A stretch of 64,000 bases of DNA. Origin: Buchnera aphidicola (Phyllaphis fagi) (lineage in GTDB: Bacteria; Pseudomonadota; Gammaproteobacteria; Enterobacterales; Enterobacteriaceae). The translations under genes and the position numbers were made by a program. The notes beneath the pieces were generated by a model that made no database searches, was not told where the DNA came from, and worked only from the letters and a program-made list of their open reading frames with translations. Each line of letters starts with the position of its first letter. The stretch's first letter is position 1. Shown here one piece after another: positions 42,840 to 54,473 of this stretch. Where the stretch lies: contig NZ_OZ060370.1 in the NCBI RefSeq assembly GCF_964058955.1, positions 186,001 through 250,000 on the forward strand. The letters are read 5' to 3'.

Positions 42840-44519
42840 TTAATTTTCATTTTTTACTACTTGAAATATTGAAATTATAATATTAGAAAAAAATAAATTA
42901 TCATATTTTTTTAATGTTTTAATATAATAATTTACTTGATGAGTTATAAATTTTTTACTTAAAGAAAGATTAATAATTCTATTTTTATAATCAACATTAC
43001 TTATTATACACTTTATTAAATCATTTATACTAAATATCGTAGAAATATTTCTTGTTATATATTGTTTAGGTATATTATGAATATTTAATATTCCTTCCAT
43101 TTTATTAGATAATTTTATATGTAGCATATTATTACTGATAGATGTAATCTGTCCAATAATTGTATCTTCTTTTTTATATGAATTTATATATACATGTAAT
43201 GGATCTTCACATAACTGTTTAATACCCAATGATATTCTTTCTCTATCAGAATCAACTTGTAATACCATTGCTGATATTTCATCTCCTTTTTTATATTTTT
43301 TTAATACTTTGTCACCAGAATTAATCCATTCAATATCTGATAAATGCACTAATCCGTCAATTCCACCTTTTAATCCAATAAAAATTCCAAAATCTGTAAT
43401 AGATTTAATTTTTCCTTGAACTCTCATTCCTTTATTATGTGTTTCTGAAAAAATTTTCCAAGGATTTGGTTTACATTGTTTAATACCTAATGAAATACGA
43501 CGTCTATCTTCATCAATATCTAATACCATGACTTTAATAATATCTGAAACATGTACTACTTTAGAAGGATGAATATTTTTATTAGTCCAATCCATCTCAG
43601 AAACATGCACTAAACCTTCTACACCTTCTTGAATTTCTACAAAACATCCATAATCTGTTAAATTTGTTACTCGACCACTAACCATACTACCTTCTGGATA
43701 TTTTGTGGAAATAGAAATCCATGGATCTTCACTTAATTGTTTTAACCCTAAAGATACTCTAGTTTTATCTCGATCAAATTTTAATACTTTAACAAAAATT
43801 TCCTCACCAATACTAACAATTTCACTAGGATGTTTTACTCTTTTCCATGCCATATCAGTAATATGTAATAATCCATCAACACCACCCAAATCAATAAATG
43901 CACCATAATCAGTTAAATTTTTTACTGATCCTCTAATTTTTAAACCTTCTTGTAAATTAGATAATAATTGATTTCTTTCAGCACTATGTTCAGATTCAAT
44001 AACAGCCCTTCTTGAAACAACTACATTATTTCTTTTTTGATCTAATTTAATAACTCTAAATTCTAATTTTTTTCCTTCTAAATGACTTGTTTCTCGAACT
44101 GGTCTTACGTCTACCAATGATCCTGGTAAAAATGCACGCAAATCATTTAGCTCAACAGTAAATCCACCTTTTACTTTACCGCTAATAATACCTATAATTG
44201 TATCAGAATTATCATGTGCTTGTTCTAATTTTAACCAAGACTCATGTCTTTTAGCTTTTTCTCTTGATAATAAAGTTTCTCCAAAACCATCTTCCATTGC
44301 ATCTAATGATACATCAATACAGTCACCTACTTTAATTTCTAATTTACCTTTATTATCTTTAAATTGTTCAATAGAAATATATGACTCTGATTTTAATCCA
44401 GAATCAATTAATACCATATCTTTTTCTATAGCTATAATAATTCCTGGAATAATTGATCCGGGTTTGGTTTTTACTTGATTTAAAGATTCTTCAAACAATT
44501 TGGAAAAAGATTCATTCAT
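42840..44519 (-). CDS. rpsA: 30S ribosomal protein S1
   Basis: S1 brings mRNA to the 30S subunit, which matters where ribosome-binding sites are weak. It has 559 residues (E. coli 557). It starts [13 protein letters not shown]. Six S1 repeats can be traced, with [32 protein letters not shown] and [17 protein letters not shown] as repeats 3-5. The sixth (about 450-520) and the tail are much more Lys/Asn/Ile-rich and less like E. coli. It follows cmk after 96 bases. Confidence 0.98.
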   Translation of the reverse strand: MNESFSKLFEESLNQVKTKPGSIIPGIIIAIEKDMVLIDSGLKSESYISIEQFKDNKGKLEIKVGDCIDVSLDAMEDGFGETLLSREKAKRHESWLKLEQAHDNSDTIIGIISGKVKGGFTVELNDLRAFLPGSLVDVRPVRETSHLEGKKLEFRVIKLDQKRNNVVVSRRAVIESEHSAERNQLLSNLQEGLKIRGSVKNLTDYGAFIDLGGVDGLLHITDMAWKRVKHPSEIVSIGEEIFVKVLKFDRDKTRVSLGLKQLSEDPWISISTKYPEGSMVSGRVTNLTDYGCFVEIQEGVEGLVHVSEMDWTNKNIHPSKVVHVSDIIKVMVLDIDEDRRRISLGIKQCKPNPWKIFSETHNKGMRVQGKIKSITDFGIFIGLKGGIDGLVHLSDIEWINSGDKVLKKYKKGDEISAMVLQVDSDRERISLGIKQLCEDPLHVYINSYKKEDTIIGQITSISNNMLHIKLSNKMEGILNIHNIPKQYITRNISTIFSINDLIKCIISNVDYKNRIINLSLSKKFITHQVNYYIKTLKKYDNLFFSNIIISIFQVVKNEN

Positions 44520-44615
44520 ATAAATAATTTATAACACAGTAATGTAACATCTATTTTATATCCATTAAAATAGTGTTATTAATATATTCTATAATTATCC
44601 TAATTATAGTAAGAA

Positions 44616-45299
44616 TTAATCTTTAAAATAATCATGTTGATTTATATATTTAATAGCAATCTGTACTACTTCTAAAAAAGTAATATTATTAGAATCTAAT
44701 ATAATTGCATTATCTGCCATTTTTAATGGAGAATGCTGTCTATTTTGATCGCGCTCATCTCTTTTTTTCATTTCATCTAATAAAATATGAAATTCAAAAT
44801 TATAACCTTGATTTTTAAAATCTTCTAATCTACGAGATACTCTATTTTCTAATGTTGCTTCTAAGAAAAATTTTATTATTGCATCAGGAAATACAACAGT
44901 ACCCATATCTCTACCATTAGCAACTAATCCTGGTAATTGACGAAATAATTTTTGTTTTTTAAAAAGGTAATTTCTAACATATACAAAAGTAGCTAATTTT
45001 GAAGCAGTATTAGTTACTTTTTTTGACATAATGTATTTTTTTGAAAAATTTTTATTTATAATATTACATATAAAACCATTTTTATAAATAAAATGATGAT
45101 CTAAATCATTTAAAACAGATGTTAAGAATTTTTCAGAAATAGGAATATTTTTTTTTAAAAATAAACACGCTAATATTCTATACATCATACCCGATTCTAA
45201 GGTAAACCAATTTAAGTGTCTAGAAAGTGCTTGACATAATCCACTTTTCCCAGAACCACACAAACCATCTATAGTAATAACTGGAGCTAAATTTATCAT
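44616..45299 (-). CDS. cmk: Cytidylate kinase
   Basis: Cmk phosphorylates CMP and dCMP. I start at 45299 (MINLAPVITIDGLCGSGKSG) because AGGA is well placed and E. coli begins MTAIAPVITIDG. A start at 45323 would add eight residues. From 45299 it has 227 residues, as in E. coli. The P-loop is GLCGSGKSG where E. coli has GPSGAGKGT. LPGLVANGRDMGTVVFPDA and RRLEDFKNQGYN follow. Placed between aroA and rpsA as in E. coli. Confidence 0.95.
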   Translation of the reverse strand: MINLAPVITIDGLCGSGKSGLCQALSRHLNWFTLESGMMYRILACLFLKKNIPISEKFLTSVLNDLDHHFIYKNGFICNIINKNFSKKYIMSKKVTNTASKLATFVYVRNYLFKKQKLFRQLPGLVANGRDMGTVVFPDAIIKFFLEATLENRVSRRLEDFKNQGYNFEFHILLDEMKKRDERDQNRQHSPLKMADNAIILDSNNITFLEVVQIAIKYINQHDYFKD

Positions 45300-45382
45300 A
45301 TTAAAATTCCTATTTTTATACATTTAAATTAAAAGTATTATATTACGTTAAGTTATAAAAAATAAAAATAAATTTTATATTT

Positions 45383-46678
45383 TTATTTTTTAAATATACT
45401 AATTTTTAAAAATTCAGAAAAATAATTTGGAAATGTTTTTGAAACACATTCAGGATTAATAATAGTAACAGGTTGATTAGATAAGGCAATTAAAGAAAAA
45501 CACATAGCTATTCTATGATCATTATAAGTGTTAATTGTAGCATGAATAAATTTTTTAGGCGGAGTAATACAAATAAAATCTTTTCCTGTATATACATCAG
45601 CTCCTATTTTTCGTAATTCAGTTTTCATCGCATATAATCTATCTGTTTCTTTTACTCTCCAATTATATATATTCCGAATAGTAGTAATACTACCATTATG
45701 AGAAAATAATGCTAATATTGCAATTGTCATAGCAGCATCAGGAATATGATTAGCATCTAAATCTATTCCTATTAAGTTACCTTGATAACATTCTATAAAA
45801 TTATTACTTTTATAAACTTTTGCACCCATTTTTTCTAAGACATCCAAAAATTGAATATCTCCCTGAATACTATTTTTTCCTATTCCTGTTACACGAATAT
45901 ATTGACCTTTAATAGCAGCAGCACTTAAAAAATAAGATGCAGAAGAAGCATCTCCTTCAATCCAATAGTTTTCAGGAGAGTAATATTGTTGATTACCTTT
46001 TATATAAAAGGTATTGTAATTATCATTAGATACATTAATTCCAAAAGATTTCATTATATTAATTGTAATATCAATATATGGTTTTGAAACTAATATACCT
46101 TTAATAAAAATAGTAGTATCTAATTTCGCAAGAGGAGCGGTTATCAATAAAGATGTTAAAAATTGACTTGAAATATTACCTTTAATTATTATTTTACCAC
46201 CTTGAAATCCCCCTGAAATACGTATTGGAGGATAGTTTTCTTGTTCTAAATATTCTATACAAGCTCCCCCTTGTATTAAAGCATTTACTAAATGATGAAT
46301 AGGACGTTCTTTCATTCTTGAATCACCAGTTAATATAATATCATTATTATATATTGAGAGAACTCCTGTTAATGGTCGAATAGCAGTTCCTGCATTACCT
46401 AAAAAAATTGACATTTTATGATAAGACGATAATAAATTAGGATTACCTTTCATAATACAATTTTTATTATTATTACTTAAAGTAAACTGTATACCAAGCT
46501 GTCTTAAAGCATTTAACATATATTCAACATCATCACTATCTAATAAGTTTTTTAAATATGTTGTTCCATGAGATATAGCTGAAATTAATAAAACTCGGTT
46601 AGAAATACTTTTTGAACCAGGTAAACATATTTCTCCATATACTGAAGATACAGGTTGTAACGTTAAAACCTTTTGCAT
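45383..46678 (-). CDS. aroA: 3-phosphoshikimate 1-carboxyvinyltransferase (EPSP synthase)
   Basis: AroA makes EPSP in the shikimate pathway, feeding Phe, Tyr and Trp. It has 431 residues (E. coli 427). [16 protein letters not shown] near residue 20, [13 protein letters not shown] near 90 and [10 protein letters not shown] near 120 form the PEP and shikimate sites. Also conserved are RVKETDRL and NDHRIAMCF. It supplies chorismate for the trp genes in this window. serC is 84 bases upstream, as in the E. coli serC-aroA operon. Confidence 0.98.
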   Translation of the reverse strand: MQKVLTLQPVSSVYGEICLPGSKSISNRVLLISAISHGTTYLKNLLDSDDVEYMLNALRQLGIQFTLSNNNKNCIMKGNPNLLSSYHKMSIFLGNAGTAIRPLTGVLSIYNNDIILTGDSRMKERPIHHLVNALIQGGACIEYLEQENYPPIRISGGFQGGKIIIKGNISSQFLTSLLITAPLAKLDTTIFIKGILVSKPYIDITINIMKSFGINVSNDNYNTFYIKGNQQYYSPENYWIEGDASSASYFLSAAAIKGQYIRVTGIGKNSIQGDIQFLDVLEKMGAKVYKSNNFIECYQGNLIGIDLDANHIPDAAMTIAILALFSHNGSITTIRNIYNWRVKETDRLYAMKTELRKIGADVYTGKDFICITPPKKFIHATINTYNDHRIAMCFSLIALSNQPVTIINPECVSKTFPNYFSEFLKISIFKK

Positions 46679-46762
46679 TCACAAATTCCTTGTTATAACA
46701 AATAATTTATAGTATTGTAATATTATTACTTTAAAATTATTGATCATTGTAGTATTAAATGA

Positions 46763-47851
46763 TTATCCATATTTTTTTTCAAATTGTATCATAAATTGAA
46801 CTAATGCTTGTACTCCAGATAGAGGCATAGCATTATAAATAGAAGCTCGAAATCCTCCTACTACTTTGTGACCTTTTAAAAATTTTAAACCGTTTTCCAT
46901 AGATTTTTTAAGAAAAATATTATTTAATTTAGGATTTTTTAAATTAAACGTTACATTCATTTGAGATCGATTATTATTATGAATATGGTTAATATAAAAA
47001 CCACTTCTATCTATTGTATTATATAATAATTGTGATTTTTGATAATTTAGTTTTTCAAAAAATTGTATTCCACCATTTTTTTTTATCCACTTTAATACTA
47101 ATCCTGATACATACCAAGAAAACGTTACTGGTGTATTAAACATAGATTGATATTTAAATAATTTTTTATAATTTAAAATCGATGGAATTAATTTATTATT
47201 CATATTCAATAATGTATTTTTTAAAATTACTAATGTTAATCCAGAAGGACCAAGGTTTTTTTGTGCACTAGCATAAATCAGATCATATTTTTTAATATTA
47301 ATTTTACGAGATAAAATAAATGAAGAAAAATCACCTACTACAATTTTATCAGGAAAATTAGGTTCTTCATAAATTGAAATACCATCAATTGTTTCATTTG
47401 GGCAATAATGAAGATATGCTGTATTATTTTTTATATTCCATTTCTTCATAGGAAGGACAAATTTTTTATTTTGATAATTTGATAAAACATTAATATTATT
47501 CGGAGAACAATATTTTTTTGCTTCTAACATCGCATTATATGACCAATATCCACTATTAATATAATCAGCAGAATGAAAATGTCTTAATAAATTCATAGGA
47601 ATTGCATCAAATTGACCTCTTGCTCCTCCTGGACAAAATAAAATAACATATTCATTTGGAATGCATAATAGGTTTCTTAAAGATTGTTCTAATTCTTGTA
47701 TAACCTGTAAAAAATCTAAACTTCGATGACTAATTTCTATGATTGAAGTTCCTGTATCATTCCAATTTAAAAATTCATGTTTTATCTGTAATAAAACTTC
47801 TTGAGGTAACATGGAAGGTCCAGCACTAAAATTATATATTATTTTATTCAT
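46763..47851 (-). CDS. serC: Phosphoserine aminotransferase
   Basis: SerC is a PLP enzyme for serine and, in E. coli, vitamin B6 synthesis. It has 362 residues, as in E. coli. NFSAGPSMLP opens the protein. CPGGARGQFDAIPMNLL binds the cofactor phosphate. The PLP lysine is in YASAQKNLGPSGLTLVI near residue 197. GGFRASIYNAM closes the active site. serA and serB are not in the window, so its role in serine synthesis here is uncertain. Confidence 0.97.
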   Translation of the reverse strand: MNKIIYNFSAGPSMLPQEVLLQIKHEFLNWNDTGTSIIEISHRSLDFLQVIQELEQSLRNLLCIPNEYVILFCPGGARGQFDAIPMNLLRHFHSADYINSGYWSYNAMLEAKKYCSPNNINVLSNYQNKKFVLPMKKWNIKNNTAYLHYCPNETIDGISIYEEPNFPDKIVVGDFSSFILSRKINIKKYDLIYASAQKNLGPSGLTLVILKNTLLNMNNKLIPSILNYKKLFKYQSMFNTPVTFSWYVSGLVLKWIKKNGGIQFFEKLNYQKSQLLYNTIDRSGFYINHIHNNNRSQMNVTFNLKNPKLNNIFLKKSMENGLKFLKGHKVVGGFRASIYNAMPLSGVQALVQFMIQFEKKYG

Positions 47852-47911
47852 AAATTGTATTAAAAAAGGTTATTGATTAAAATTTGAATATTACAATAAT
47901 ATTAAATATTT

Positions 47912-49201
47912 CTATTTTATATATTCAATACCATTCATGTAATTTTCACGTAATATTTCTGGTATTTCAATACATCCATCAGAATGTTGATAATTTTCTA
48001 ATATTGCAGCTAATGTTCTACCAAGAGCTAATCCTGATCCATTAATTGTATGAACAAATTGTTTTTTATTTGTATGTTTATCATAATATTTAATTTTTAT
48101 ACGTCTTGATTGAAAATCAGACATATTAGAACAAGAAGATACTTCTCTGTAATTATTTTGAGAAGGAAACCACACTTCTAAATCATATGTTTTAGAAGCA
48201 GAAAAACTCATATCTCCAGAAGATAAAAGAATTTTTCTATATGGTAATTTTAATAATCTTAATATTTTTTCAGCATGAAATGTTAAATTATCTAAAATAT
48301 TCATAGAATATTCTGGATGACTAATTTGAATAATTTCAACTTTGTCAAATTGATGCATACGAATTAATCCTTGTGTGTCTTTCCCATAAGATAAATGCTC
48401 AGCACGAAAACAAGGTGTATGTGCAGTTAACATAATTGGTAAATCAATTTCAGAGATAACTTGATTTTTAAAAATATTAGTTAATGGTACTTCTGCGGTT
48501 GGTATTAAAATATATTTATTTTTATTATTTTCCATAGAAGATACATAAAATAAATCTTCTTTAAATTTAGGTAGTTGACCGGTACCATATAAACTATCAT
48601 AATTTAGTAAGTATGGAACATATGTTTCTAAATAACCATGTTGTATAGTATGTATATCTAACATAAATTGACCTAATGCTCGATATAATAACGTTATTTT
48701 ATCTTTCATAATTACAAATCTAGAACCAGACATTTGTACTGCAGAAAACCAATCAAAACCATTAATTTTTTTTCCTAAAGAAACATGATTTTGAATTTTA
48801 AATTTATATTTTCGAATTTTACCCCACATTGTGATAATTTGATTATTATTGATATTTTTACCCAAAGGAACAGTATTATGTGGAATATTTGGAAGAGATA
48901 ATGTAAAATTTTTAATTTTTTTTTTTAATTTGTATAATTTATGTTTTTTAAGAACTAACGATTCTTTTAATTGTAAAACTTCAAGTTTGATACTTTGATA
49001 ATTTTTTTTAATAGATTTCATTTTTCCTATTAATCTAGATAAAAAATTACATTTAGACTGTAAATTTTCTGTTTTAATTTGTAATTTTTTTCTACTTCTT
49101 TCCATAGAATAAAAATCTTCTATATCTAAAATAAAATCTCTATTTTTTAATTTTGCAGCAATTATTTCTGGTTGTTTACGTAATAAATATAAATCAAGCA
49201 T
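47912..49201 (-). CDS. serS: Seryl-tRNA synthetase
   Basis: SerS charges tRNA-Ser. It has 429 residues (E. coli 430). The N-terminal coiled-coil arm (about 25-100) is Lys/Leu-rich as in the family. The class II motifs are FRAEHLSYGKDTQGLIRMHQ (motif 2) and SGLALGRTLAAILEN (motif 3), with LIPTAEVPLTN before them. First gene of the leftward serS-serC-aroA-cmk-rpsA block, which keeps E. coli order. Confidence 0.97.
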   Translation of the reverse strand: MLDLYLLRKQPEIIAAKLKNRDFILDIEDFYSMERSRKKLQIKTENLQSKCNFLSRLIGKMKSIKKNYQSIKLEVLQLKESLVLKKHKLYKLKKKIKNFTLSLPNIPHNTVPLGKNINNNQIITMWGKIRKYKFKIQNHVSLGKKINGFDWFSAVQMSGSRFVIMKDKITLLYRALGQFMLDIHTIQHGYLETYVPYLLNYDSLYGTGQLPKFKEDLFYVSSMENNKNKYILIPTAEVPLTNIFKNQVISEIDLPIMLTAHTPCFRAEHLSYGKDTQGLIRMHQFDKVEIIQISHPEYSMNILDNLTFHAEKILRLLKLPYRKILLSSGDMSFSASKTYDLEVWFPSQNNYREVSSCSNMSDFQSRRIKIKYYDKHTNKKQFVHTINGSGLALGRTLAAILENYQHSDGCIEIPEILRENYMNGIEYIK

Positions 49202-49428
49202 AATATATTTAAATTTTTATTTTATAATATAATTATAACATATATAAAATATACATATTATACAATTAATAATATCACAATATAAAATATAAAAATTTTG
49301 TTTTACTTATTTTTTTATTTCTTAACATTGAAATATTCATATGATAATATGTACTGCATAAAATCATATATACATATTTTAATTTATATAAAAAATTATA
49401 TTGCAATTATATAATAGAGTATATATTT

Positions 49429-50391
49429 ATGAAAGATAAATTCAGTGTAATACACAAAAAATTAATTATTATTGGATCGGGTCCAGCAGGATATACATCA
49501 GCTATATATGCATGTCGAGCTAATTTAGATCCTTTATTAATCACTGGTATACAAAAAGGTGGTCAACTCATTTCTACCAATCAAATTGAAAATTGGCCTG
49601 GTAGATTTAAAAAAACTACTGGATTAGAATTAATGAACGATATGGAAAAACATGCTCTTCAATTAAAGACTACTATAGTATTTGATCAAGTATTGAAAGT
49701 GGATTTTTCTCATCAAAAATTTAAAATAGAATGTGAAGAAAACAAATATACCAGTTATGCGTTAATTATTGCGACAGGATCTTCTCCACGTTATTTAGGT
49801 TTACCTTCTGAAAAGAAATTTATTGGGAAAGGTGTATCAACATGTGCAACTTGCGATGGTTTTTTTTATAAATCTAAAAAAGTTGCAGTTGTTGGTGGAG
49901 GTAATACAGCATTAGAAGAAGCATTATATTTATCTAATATAGCTTCTAAAGTTTATTTAATACATCGTCAAAAACAATTTAAAGCTGAAAAAATATTGGT
50001 TACACGACTAGAACAAAAAATACAAGAAGGTAAAATTATATTATATACTCCATATGTTATTAAAGATATTTTGGGTAGTACAAAAGGAGTATCATCTATT
50101 GAAATAATATCTCAAAATCATAGTAAATTTGTTAATGTATCGGGTATTTTTATTGCTATTGGCAGTGTACCTAATATAAAGATTTTTAATGATAAAATAC
50201 AAACTAAATATGGATATATTCAAACTCATTTAAATCATAATAGTCATACACAAACAAACATACCGGGTATTTTTGCTGCTGGAGATGTATCAGATCATAT
50301 ATATAAACAAGCTATTACTTCTTCTGCTAGCGGTTGTATGGCTGCATTAGATGCAGAACGATATTTAAATTCATTAAATTTAATAAATTAA
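49429..50391 (+). CDS. trxB: Thioredoxin reductase
   Basis: TrxB passes electrons from NADPH through FAD to thioredoxin. It has 320 residues (E. coli 321). The FAD site is [19 protein letters not shown]. The redox disulfide is CATCDGFF near residue 137. The NADPH glycine loop is [25 protein letters not shown] is near the end. It is divergent from serS across 227 bases and 28 bases before infA. Confidence 0.98.
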   Translation: MKDKFSVIHKKLIIIGSGPAGYTSAIYACRANLDPLLITGIQKGGQLISTNQIENWPGRFKKTTGLELMNDMEKHALQLKTTIVFDQVLKVDFSHQKFKIECEENKYTSYALIIATGSSPRYLGLPSEKKFIGKGVSTCATCDGFFYKSKKVAVVGGGNTALEEALYLSNIASKVYLIHRQKQFKAEKILVTRLEQKIQEGKIILYTPYVIKDILGSTKGVSSIEIISQNHSKFVNVSGIFIAIGSVPNIKIFNDKIQTKYGYIQTHLNHNSHTQTNIPGIFAAGDVSDHIYKQAITSSASGCMAALDAERYLNSLNLIN

Positions 50392-50419
50392 TAATTTATA
50401 TTACAATATAGGAGATAAT

Positions 50420-50638
50420 ATGACAAAAGAAGAAAATATTGAAATGAAAGGTAGTATAGTAGATACATTACCTAATACAATGTTTCGCGTTAAACTAGAA
50501 AATGGACATATTATTACAGCTCATATATCTGGAAAAATGAGAAAAAATTATATTCGAATTTTAACTGGAGATAAAGTAACAGTAGAATTAACTCCATATG
50601 ATTTAACAAAAGGTAGAATTATATTTAGAAGTAGATAA
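50420..50638 (+). CDS. infA: Translation initiation factor IF-1
   Basis: IF-1 binds the 30S A site during initiation. It has 72 residues, as in E. coli, and is one OB-fold domain. The start [19 protein letters not shown] and the segment [19 protein letters not shown] are near identical to E. coli. AGGAG before the start is one of the best ribosome-binding sites in the window. Confidence 0.98.
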   Translation: MTKEENIEMKGSIVDTLPNTMFRVKLENGHIITAHISGKMRKNYIRILTGDKVTVELTPYDLTKGRIIFRSR

Positions 50639-50775
50639 TTGTTAATATTATAAACTATATTTATAGAAAATTCTAATATTACATTATATAAATTAACATA
50701 TAATTTTATTGATATATTTAAATTATATATTGTAATACTAAAATTTTTAATTCATTCATTAGGAACATTAAATAT

Positions 50776-52488
50776 ATGAGAACCAAATATTGTGGAGAAT
50801 TAAGGTTATGCGATGTAAAAAAAAAAGTAATTTTATGTGGTTGGGTGCATCGTAAGAGAAATTTGAAAAATTTTATTTTCATTGATATGCGTGATTGCAC
50901 AGGAATAGTACAAATATTTTTTGATCCTAAAAATCAAAAAACTTTTGACAGCGCTTTCACATTAAAAAATGAATTTTGTATTAAAGTAACTGGTATTATT
51001 CAGGAACGATTATTACATAATAAAAATCAAGATCTCAAAACTGGTGATATAGAAGTAATTGCTTCTAAAATAAAAATCTTTAATATTTCTGAAACGTTAC
51101 CTATTGATTTAAATAATATTAATAATAAAAAAATAAAACTAAAATATCGTTATCTAGATTTAAGACGTCCTAAAATGTTAAAGAATTTAAAAATTCGTAA
51201 TAATATAACTAATATTATTCATTTAATTATGCAAAATCATAATTTTTTAAATATTGAAACACCTATTTTAACTCCACCTACCCCTGAAGGAGCTCGAGAT
51301 TATATAGTTCCTAGTCGAATACACAAAAAAAAATATTATGCATTACCTCAATCTCCTCAATTATTTAAACAATTATTAATGATATCTGGAGTTGATAAAT
51401 ATTATCAAATTGTTAAATGTTTTAGGGATGAAGATCTTCGATCAGATCGCCAACCAGAATTTACTCAAATTGATATAGAAGCATCTTTTATAAAAAAAAA
51501 AAAAATATATTCGATTGTTGAATCAATGATACAAATTTTATGGAAAAAAATTATAAATTATACGTTAGAGAAATTTTCTATTCTTTCTTTTCAAGAATCA
51601 ATATGTAAATATGGTTGTGATAAACCTGATTTACGTAATCCTCTAGAATTAGTTGATATTCATAATCTTATTCCTCATCATTTTACTCAATTATATAAAG
51701 TGAATCATATTCGAATAACTTCTTTATTAATTCCACAGGGATTATTATTATTAAATAAAAATAATATTAATAGATATAATGATATAATAAAAAAATATAA
51801 AAATATTCATCCTATTTATATTAAGGTTAAAAATATACAATTAAAAGAAAATGGTATTTTTACTTCTGAAAAATTATTAGAAAAAAAATATTTAATGCAT
51901 ATTGTTAAATATATCAATGCCAAAGATGGAGATATGATATTAATTATTTTAGGAGAATTTAAAATAGTTAATCAAGTCTTTAGTGATTTACGAATCATTA
52001 TAGGATATGATATTAAAATTACGCAAAATAATCTGTGGAAACCTGTTTGGATTACAGATTTCCCGATGTTTGAAAAAAATGATAATAATTGTTTTATTTC
52101 TATGCATCATCCTTTTACATCACCAAAAAAAAATATTACAATTCAACAATTGAAAGATAACCCAGAATCTAGTCTTTCTAATGCGTATGATTTAGTAATC
52201 AATGGATATGAAATAGGAAGCGGTTCAGTTCGAATTCATAATAAAATTATGCAAGAAACAGTTTTAGAAATATTAGGTATTTCACCACAGGATCAACACA
52301 AAAAATTTGGTTTTTTTATTAATGCATTACAATACGGTACACCACCACATGCTGGTATTGCTTTAGGTTTAGATAGAATTACTATGTTACTTACTCAAAG
52401 TCATAGTATTCGAGATGTTATTGCTTTCCCAAAAACTAATTCTGCAACCTGCTTAATGACAAAATCTCCTAATAAGTTAATAATTTAA
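50776..52488 (+). CDS. aspS: Aspartyl-tRNA synthetase
   Basis: AspS charges tRNA-Asp. It has 570 residues (E. coli 590). The N-terminal OB domain (about 1-105) begins [14 protein letters not shown] with [20 protein letters not shown]. Motif 2 is [18 protein letters not shown] near residue 216. Motif 3 is [12 protein letters not shown] near 533. The insertion (GAD) domain is shorter and Lys-rich. A run of 14 A (51492-51505) in the middle is the longest but one in a coding frame here; the frame is correct as read. Confidence 0.97.
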   Translation: MRTKYCGELRLCDVKKKVILCGWVHRKRNLKNFIFIDMRDCTGIVQIFFDPKNQKTFDSAFTLKNEFCIKVTGIIQERLLHNKNQDLKTGDIEVIASKIKIFNISETLPIDLNNINNKKIKLKYRYLDLRRPKMLKNLKIRNNITNIIHLIMQNHNFLNIETPILTPPTPEGARDYIVPSRIHKKKYYALPQSPQLFKQLLMISGVDKYYQIVKCFRDEDLRSDRQPEFTQIDIEASFIKKKKIYSIVESMIQILWKKIINYTLEKFSILSFQESICKYGCDKPDLRNPLELVDIHNLIPHHFTQLYKVNHIRITSLLIPQGLLLLNKNNINRYNDIIKKYKNIHPIYIKVKNIQLKENGIFTSEKLLEKKYLMHIVKYINAKDGDMILIILGEFKIVNQVFSDLRIIIGYDIKITQNNLWKPVWITDFPMFEKNDNNCFISMHHPFTSPKKNITIQQLKDNPESSLSNAYDLVINGYEIGSGSVRIHNKIMQETVLEILGISPQDQHKKFGFFINALQYGTPPHAGIALGLDRITMLLTQSHSIRDVIAFPKTNSATCLMTKSPNKLII

Positions 52489-52875
52489 TAAATATATAAT
52501 TTTTAAAATACTATTTTTACAAATATATCTTATTAATATCTAAAATAATAAATAAAAAATTAATATATTTAATGTAATAAAAAATATCAACTACAATATA
52601 CACACAAAAATAATATGATTTGAAATATAGATTAAATTATAAAATATTATATAATATATCATAAATTATTAAATGAAATATTCTATATTTAAAATAATTA
52701 TTTTATATATATTTGAAAATATTAATATTGTTACAACATTATTTTCAAATACACAATATTAAATAAATTAATACATTACAAATCATATTATTTAAAAATT
52801 AAATCAATATATTAAAATAATGATATTTTAACTTTTATTAAACATTAAATATATTCTTACAACGCATACCATATA
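52489..52875. other. Spacer between convergent aspS and znuB
   Basis: 387 A/T-rich bases with no open frame. C outnumbers G on the plus strand (25 to 8 in the six full lines 52501-52860), the reverse of the region near 1 kb. It holds the inverted repeat at 52711-52750. I see nothing else in it. Confidence 0.6.
52711..52750. terminator. Inverted repeat between convergent aspS and znuB
   Basis: ATTTGAAAATA (52711-52721) pairs perfectly with TATTTTCAAAT (52740-52750), 11 pairs around an 18-base loop. It lies about 220 bases after aspS and 125 bases after the znuB end on the other strand. Its place and its A/T arms fit a two-way terminator, though the distance from aspS is long. Confidence 0.5.
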
Positions 52876-53652
52876 TTATAAAATCATACTTATCAAAAAT
52901 ATAATAGATTCAAATAATATAATTATAGGACTAATTGGAATAATACAAAATATAGAAAATATTACACCTAAAGTAATAGATATTATACTTACTATAATTG
53001 AATAAAAAATCATTTGTTCTGGAGATTTAACAAATTTTTGAACTGTGGCAGGAGGAATAATTAGTAATGAAGTAATTAATAAAGCTCCTACTAACTTTGT
53101 TGTAATTCCAATTAATAAAGACGTTATAAGCATTAAAATTAATCGAACTTTAAAAACTTTAATTCCATGAAGTTGAGATAATTCATCACTAATTACAACA
53201 GATATCATAGATCTCCAATAGTATATTAAAACACATAAAACAAAAACACTCATACATCCAATTATTATAACATCACATGTTTGTAATATTAATAAATCTC
53301 CAAATAAATAATTTGTCAAATCCACTGTTTTATTTGTTGAAATAATATTTAAAATAATCATCCCTAGGGATAATGAACTATAAGTGATAATACCTAAAAT
53401 TGTATCTAACATTAAGTTAGAAAAACACTCTAAATAAACAATAATAACTGTTAATATTATAACTAAAAGCAATACTACATAAAATGAATTAATATTTATT
53501 AATGCAGCAATAGCTAAACCCAACAAAGAGGAATGTGATATTGTATTTCCAAAAGATGACATACGACGCCAAACAATAAAAGTTCCTAAGGAACCAGATG
53601 ATATAGACAATAGTACTCCAGCTAACCAACCTAAAAAAAACATTTTATGCAT
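52876..53652 (-). CDS. znuB: Zinc ABC transporter permease
   Basis: ZnuB is the inner-membrane channel of the ZnuABC zinc importer. It has 258 residues (E. coli 261) with several hydrophobic helices. FIVWRRMSSFGNTISHSSLLG near the start, where the family has a conserved His, and LLITSLLIIPPATVQKF in the cytoplasmic loop that meets ZnuC are conserved. It follows znuC after 33 bases. The zinc-binding protein ZnuA, divergent next to znuC in E. coli, is absent here. Confidence 0.95.
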   Translation of the reverse strand: MHKMFFLGWLAGVLLSISSGSLGTFIVWRRMSSFGNTISHSSLLGLAIAALININSFYVVLLLVIILTVIIVYLECFSNLMLDTILGIITYSSLSLGMIILNIISTNKTVDLTNYLFGDLLILQTCDVIIIGCMSVFVLCVLIYYWRSMISVVISDELSQLHGIKVFKVRLILMLITSLLIGITTKLVGALLITSLLIIPPATVQKFVKSPEQMIFYSIIVSIISITLGVIFSIFCIIPISPIIILFESIIFLISMIL

Positions 53653-53685
53653 GTATAATCACTCTTTAAAAATTATATTGTTATT

Positions 53686-54402
53686 TTACAAAGTATGAAT
53701 ATGATTATGTTTATGATGATATAACGCTATTTTTTCTATTTCTATTGATCCAAATATAGAAATAAATTCAAAATTATTTATAACATAATTTGGAGTACCA
53801 GAACAACAAATATGATTATTTAAACAAATCACTTCATCTGTTTGTGCCATAACTAAATTTAAATCATGAGAAACAATTAAAATAGAACAAGAAAATTCAT
53901 TTTTTAATTGATTAATTAATTTATATAAAATCACTTGTCCAGAAATATCGATTCCTTGAGTAGGTTCATCTAAGATTAATATCTGAGGAGAATTTAATAA
54001 TGCACGTGCTAACAACATGCGTTGCATTTCACCTCCAGATAATTTATTTAACTGAAAATCTTTTAAATGTTCTGCGTTAACACGTTTTAATAATGATAAA
54101 ATATTATTTTTTTTCGATTCTACAAATAAATTTAAAAATCTATACACTGAAATTGGAAATGTAGTATCAAAATTTAATTGTTGAGGAACATAACCAATTT
54201 TTAAATTATTACATTGAATTATACTACCTTTTGTTGGTTTTAATAAACCTAGTATAATTTTAATTAAAGTAGATTTTCCTGCTCCATTTGGTCCAATAAT
54301 TGTTAAAATATTTTTTGGAATTAATGATAACGATATATTAGATAATATGTTTCTATGACATAAATCCATAAATATATTTTTAAGTGTAATCAATGATAAC
54401 AT
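53686..54402 (-). CDS. znuC: Zinc ABC transporter ATP-binding protein
   Basis: ZnuC powers zinc import. It has 238 residues (E. coli 251). Walker A is GPNGAGKSTL, the signature is LSGGEMQRMLLARALL, and Walker B is ILILDEPTQGID; the switch His is in VSHDLNLVM. The C-terminus is His-rich (HHKHNHIHTL), as in E. coli ZnuC. pykA lies just upstream on the same strand, where in E. coli lpxM, mepM and znuA intervene. Confidence 0.96.
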   Translation of the reverse strand: MLSLITLKNIFMDLCHRNILSNISLSLIPKNILTIIGPNGAGKSTLIKIILGLLKPTKGSIIQCNNLKIGYVPQQLNFDTTFPISVYRFLNLFVESKKNNILSLLKRVNAEHLKDFQLNKLSGGEMQRMLLARALLNSPQILILDEPTQGIDISGQVILYKLINQLKNEFSCSILIVSHDLNLVMAQTDEVICLNNHICCSGTPNYVINNFEFISIFGSIEIEKIALYHHKHNHIHTL

Positions 54403-54473
54403 AAATTTTATATAATCTTAAATAACATATAGAATATTTTAAAAAAAATATAAATACAATACAAAAATATTAA

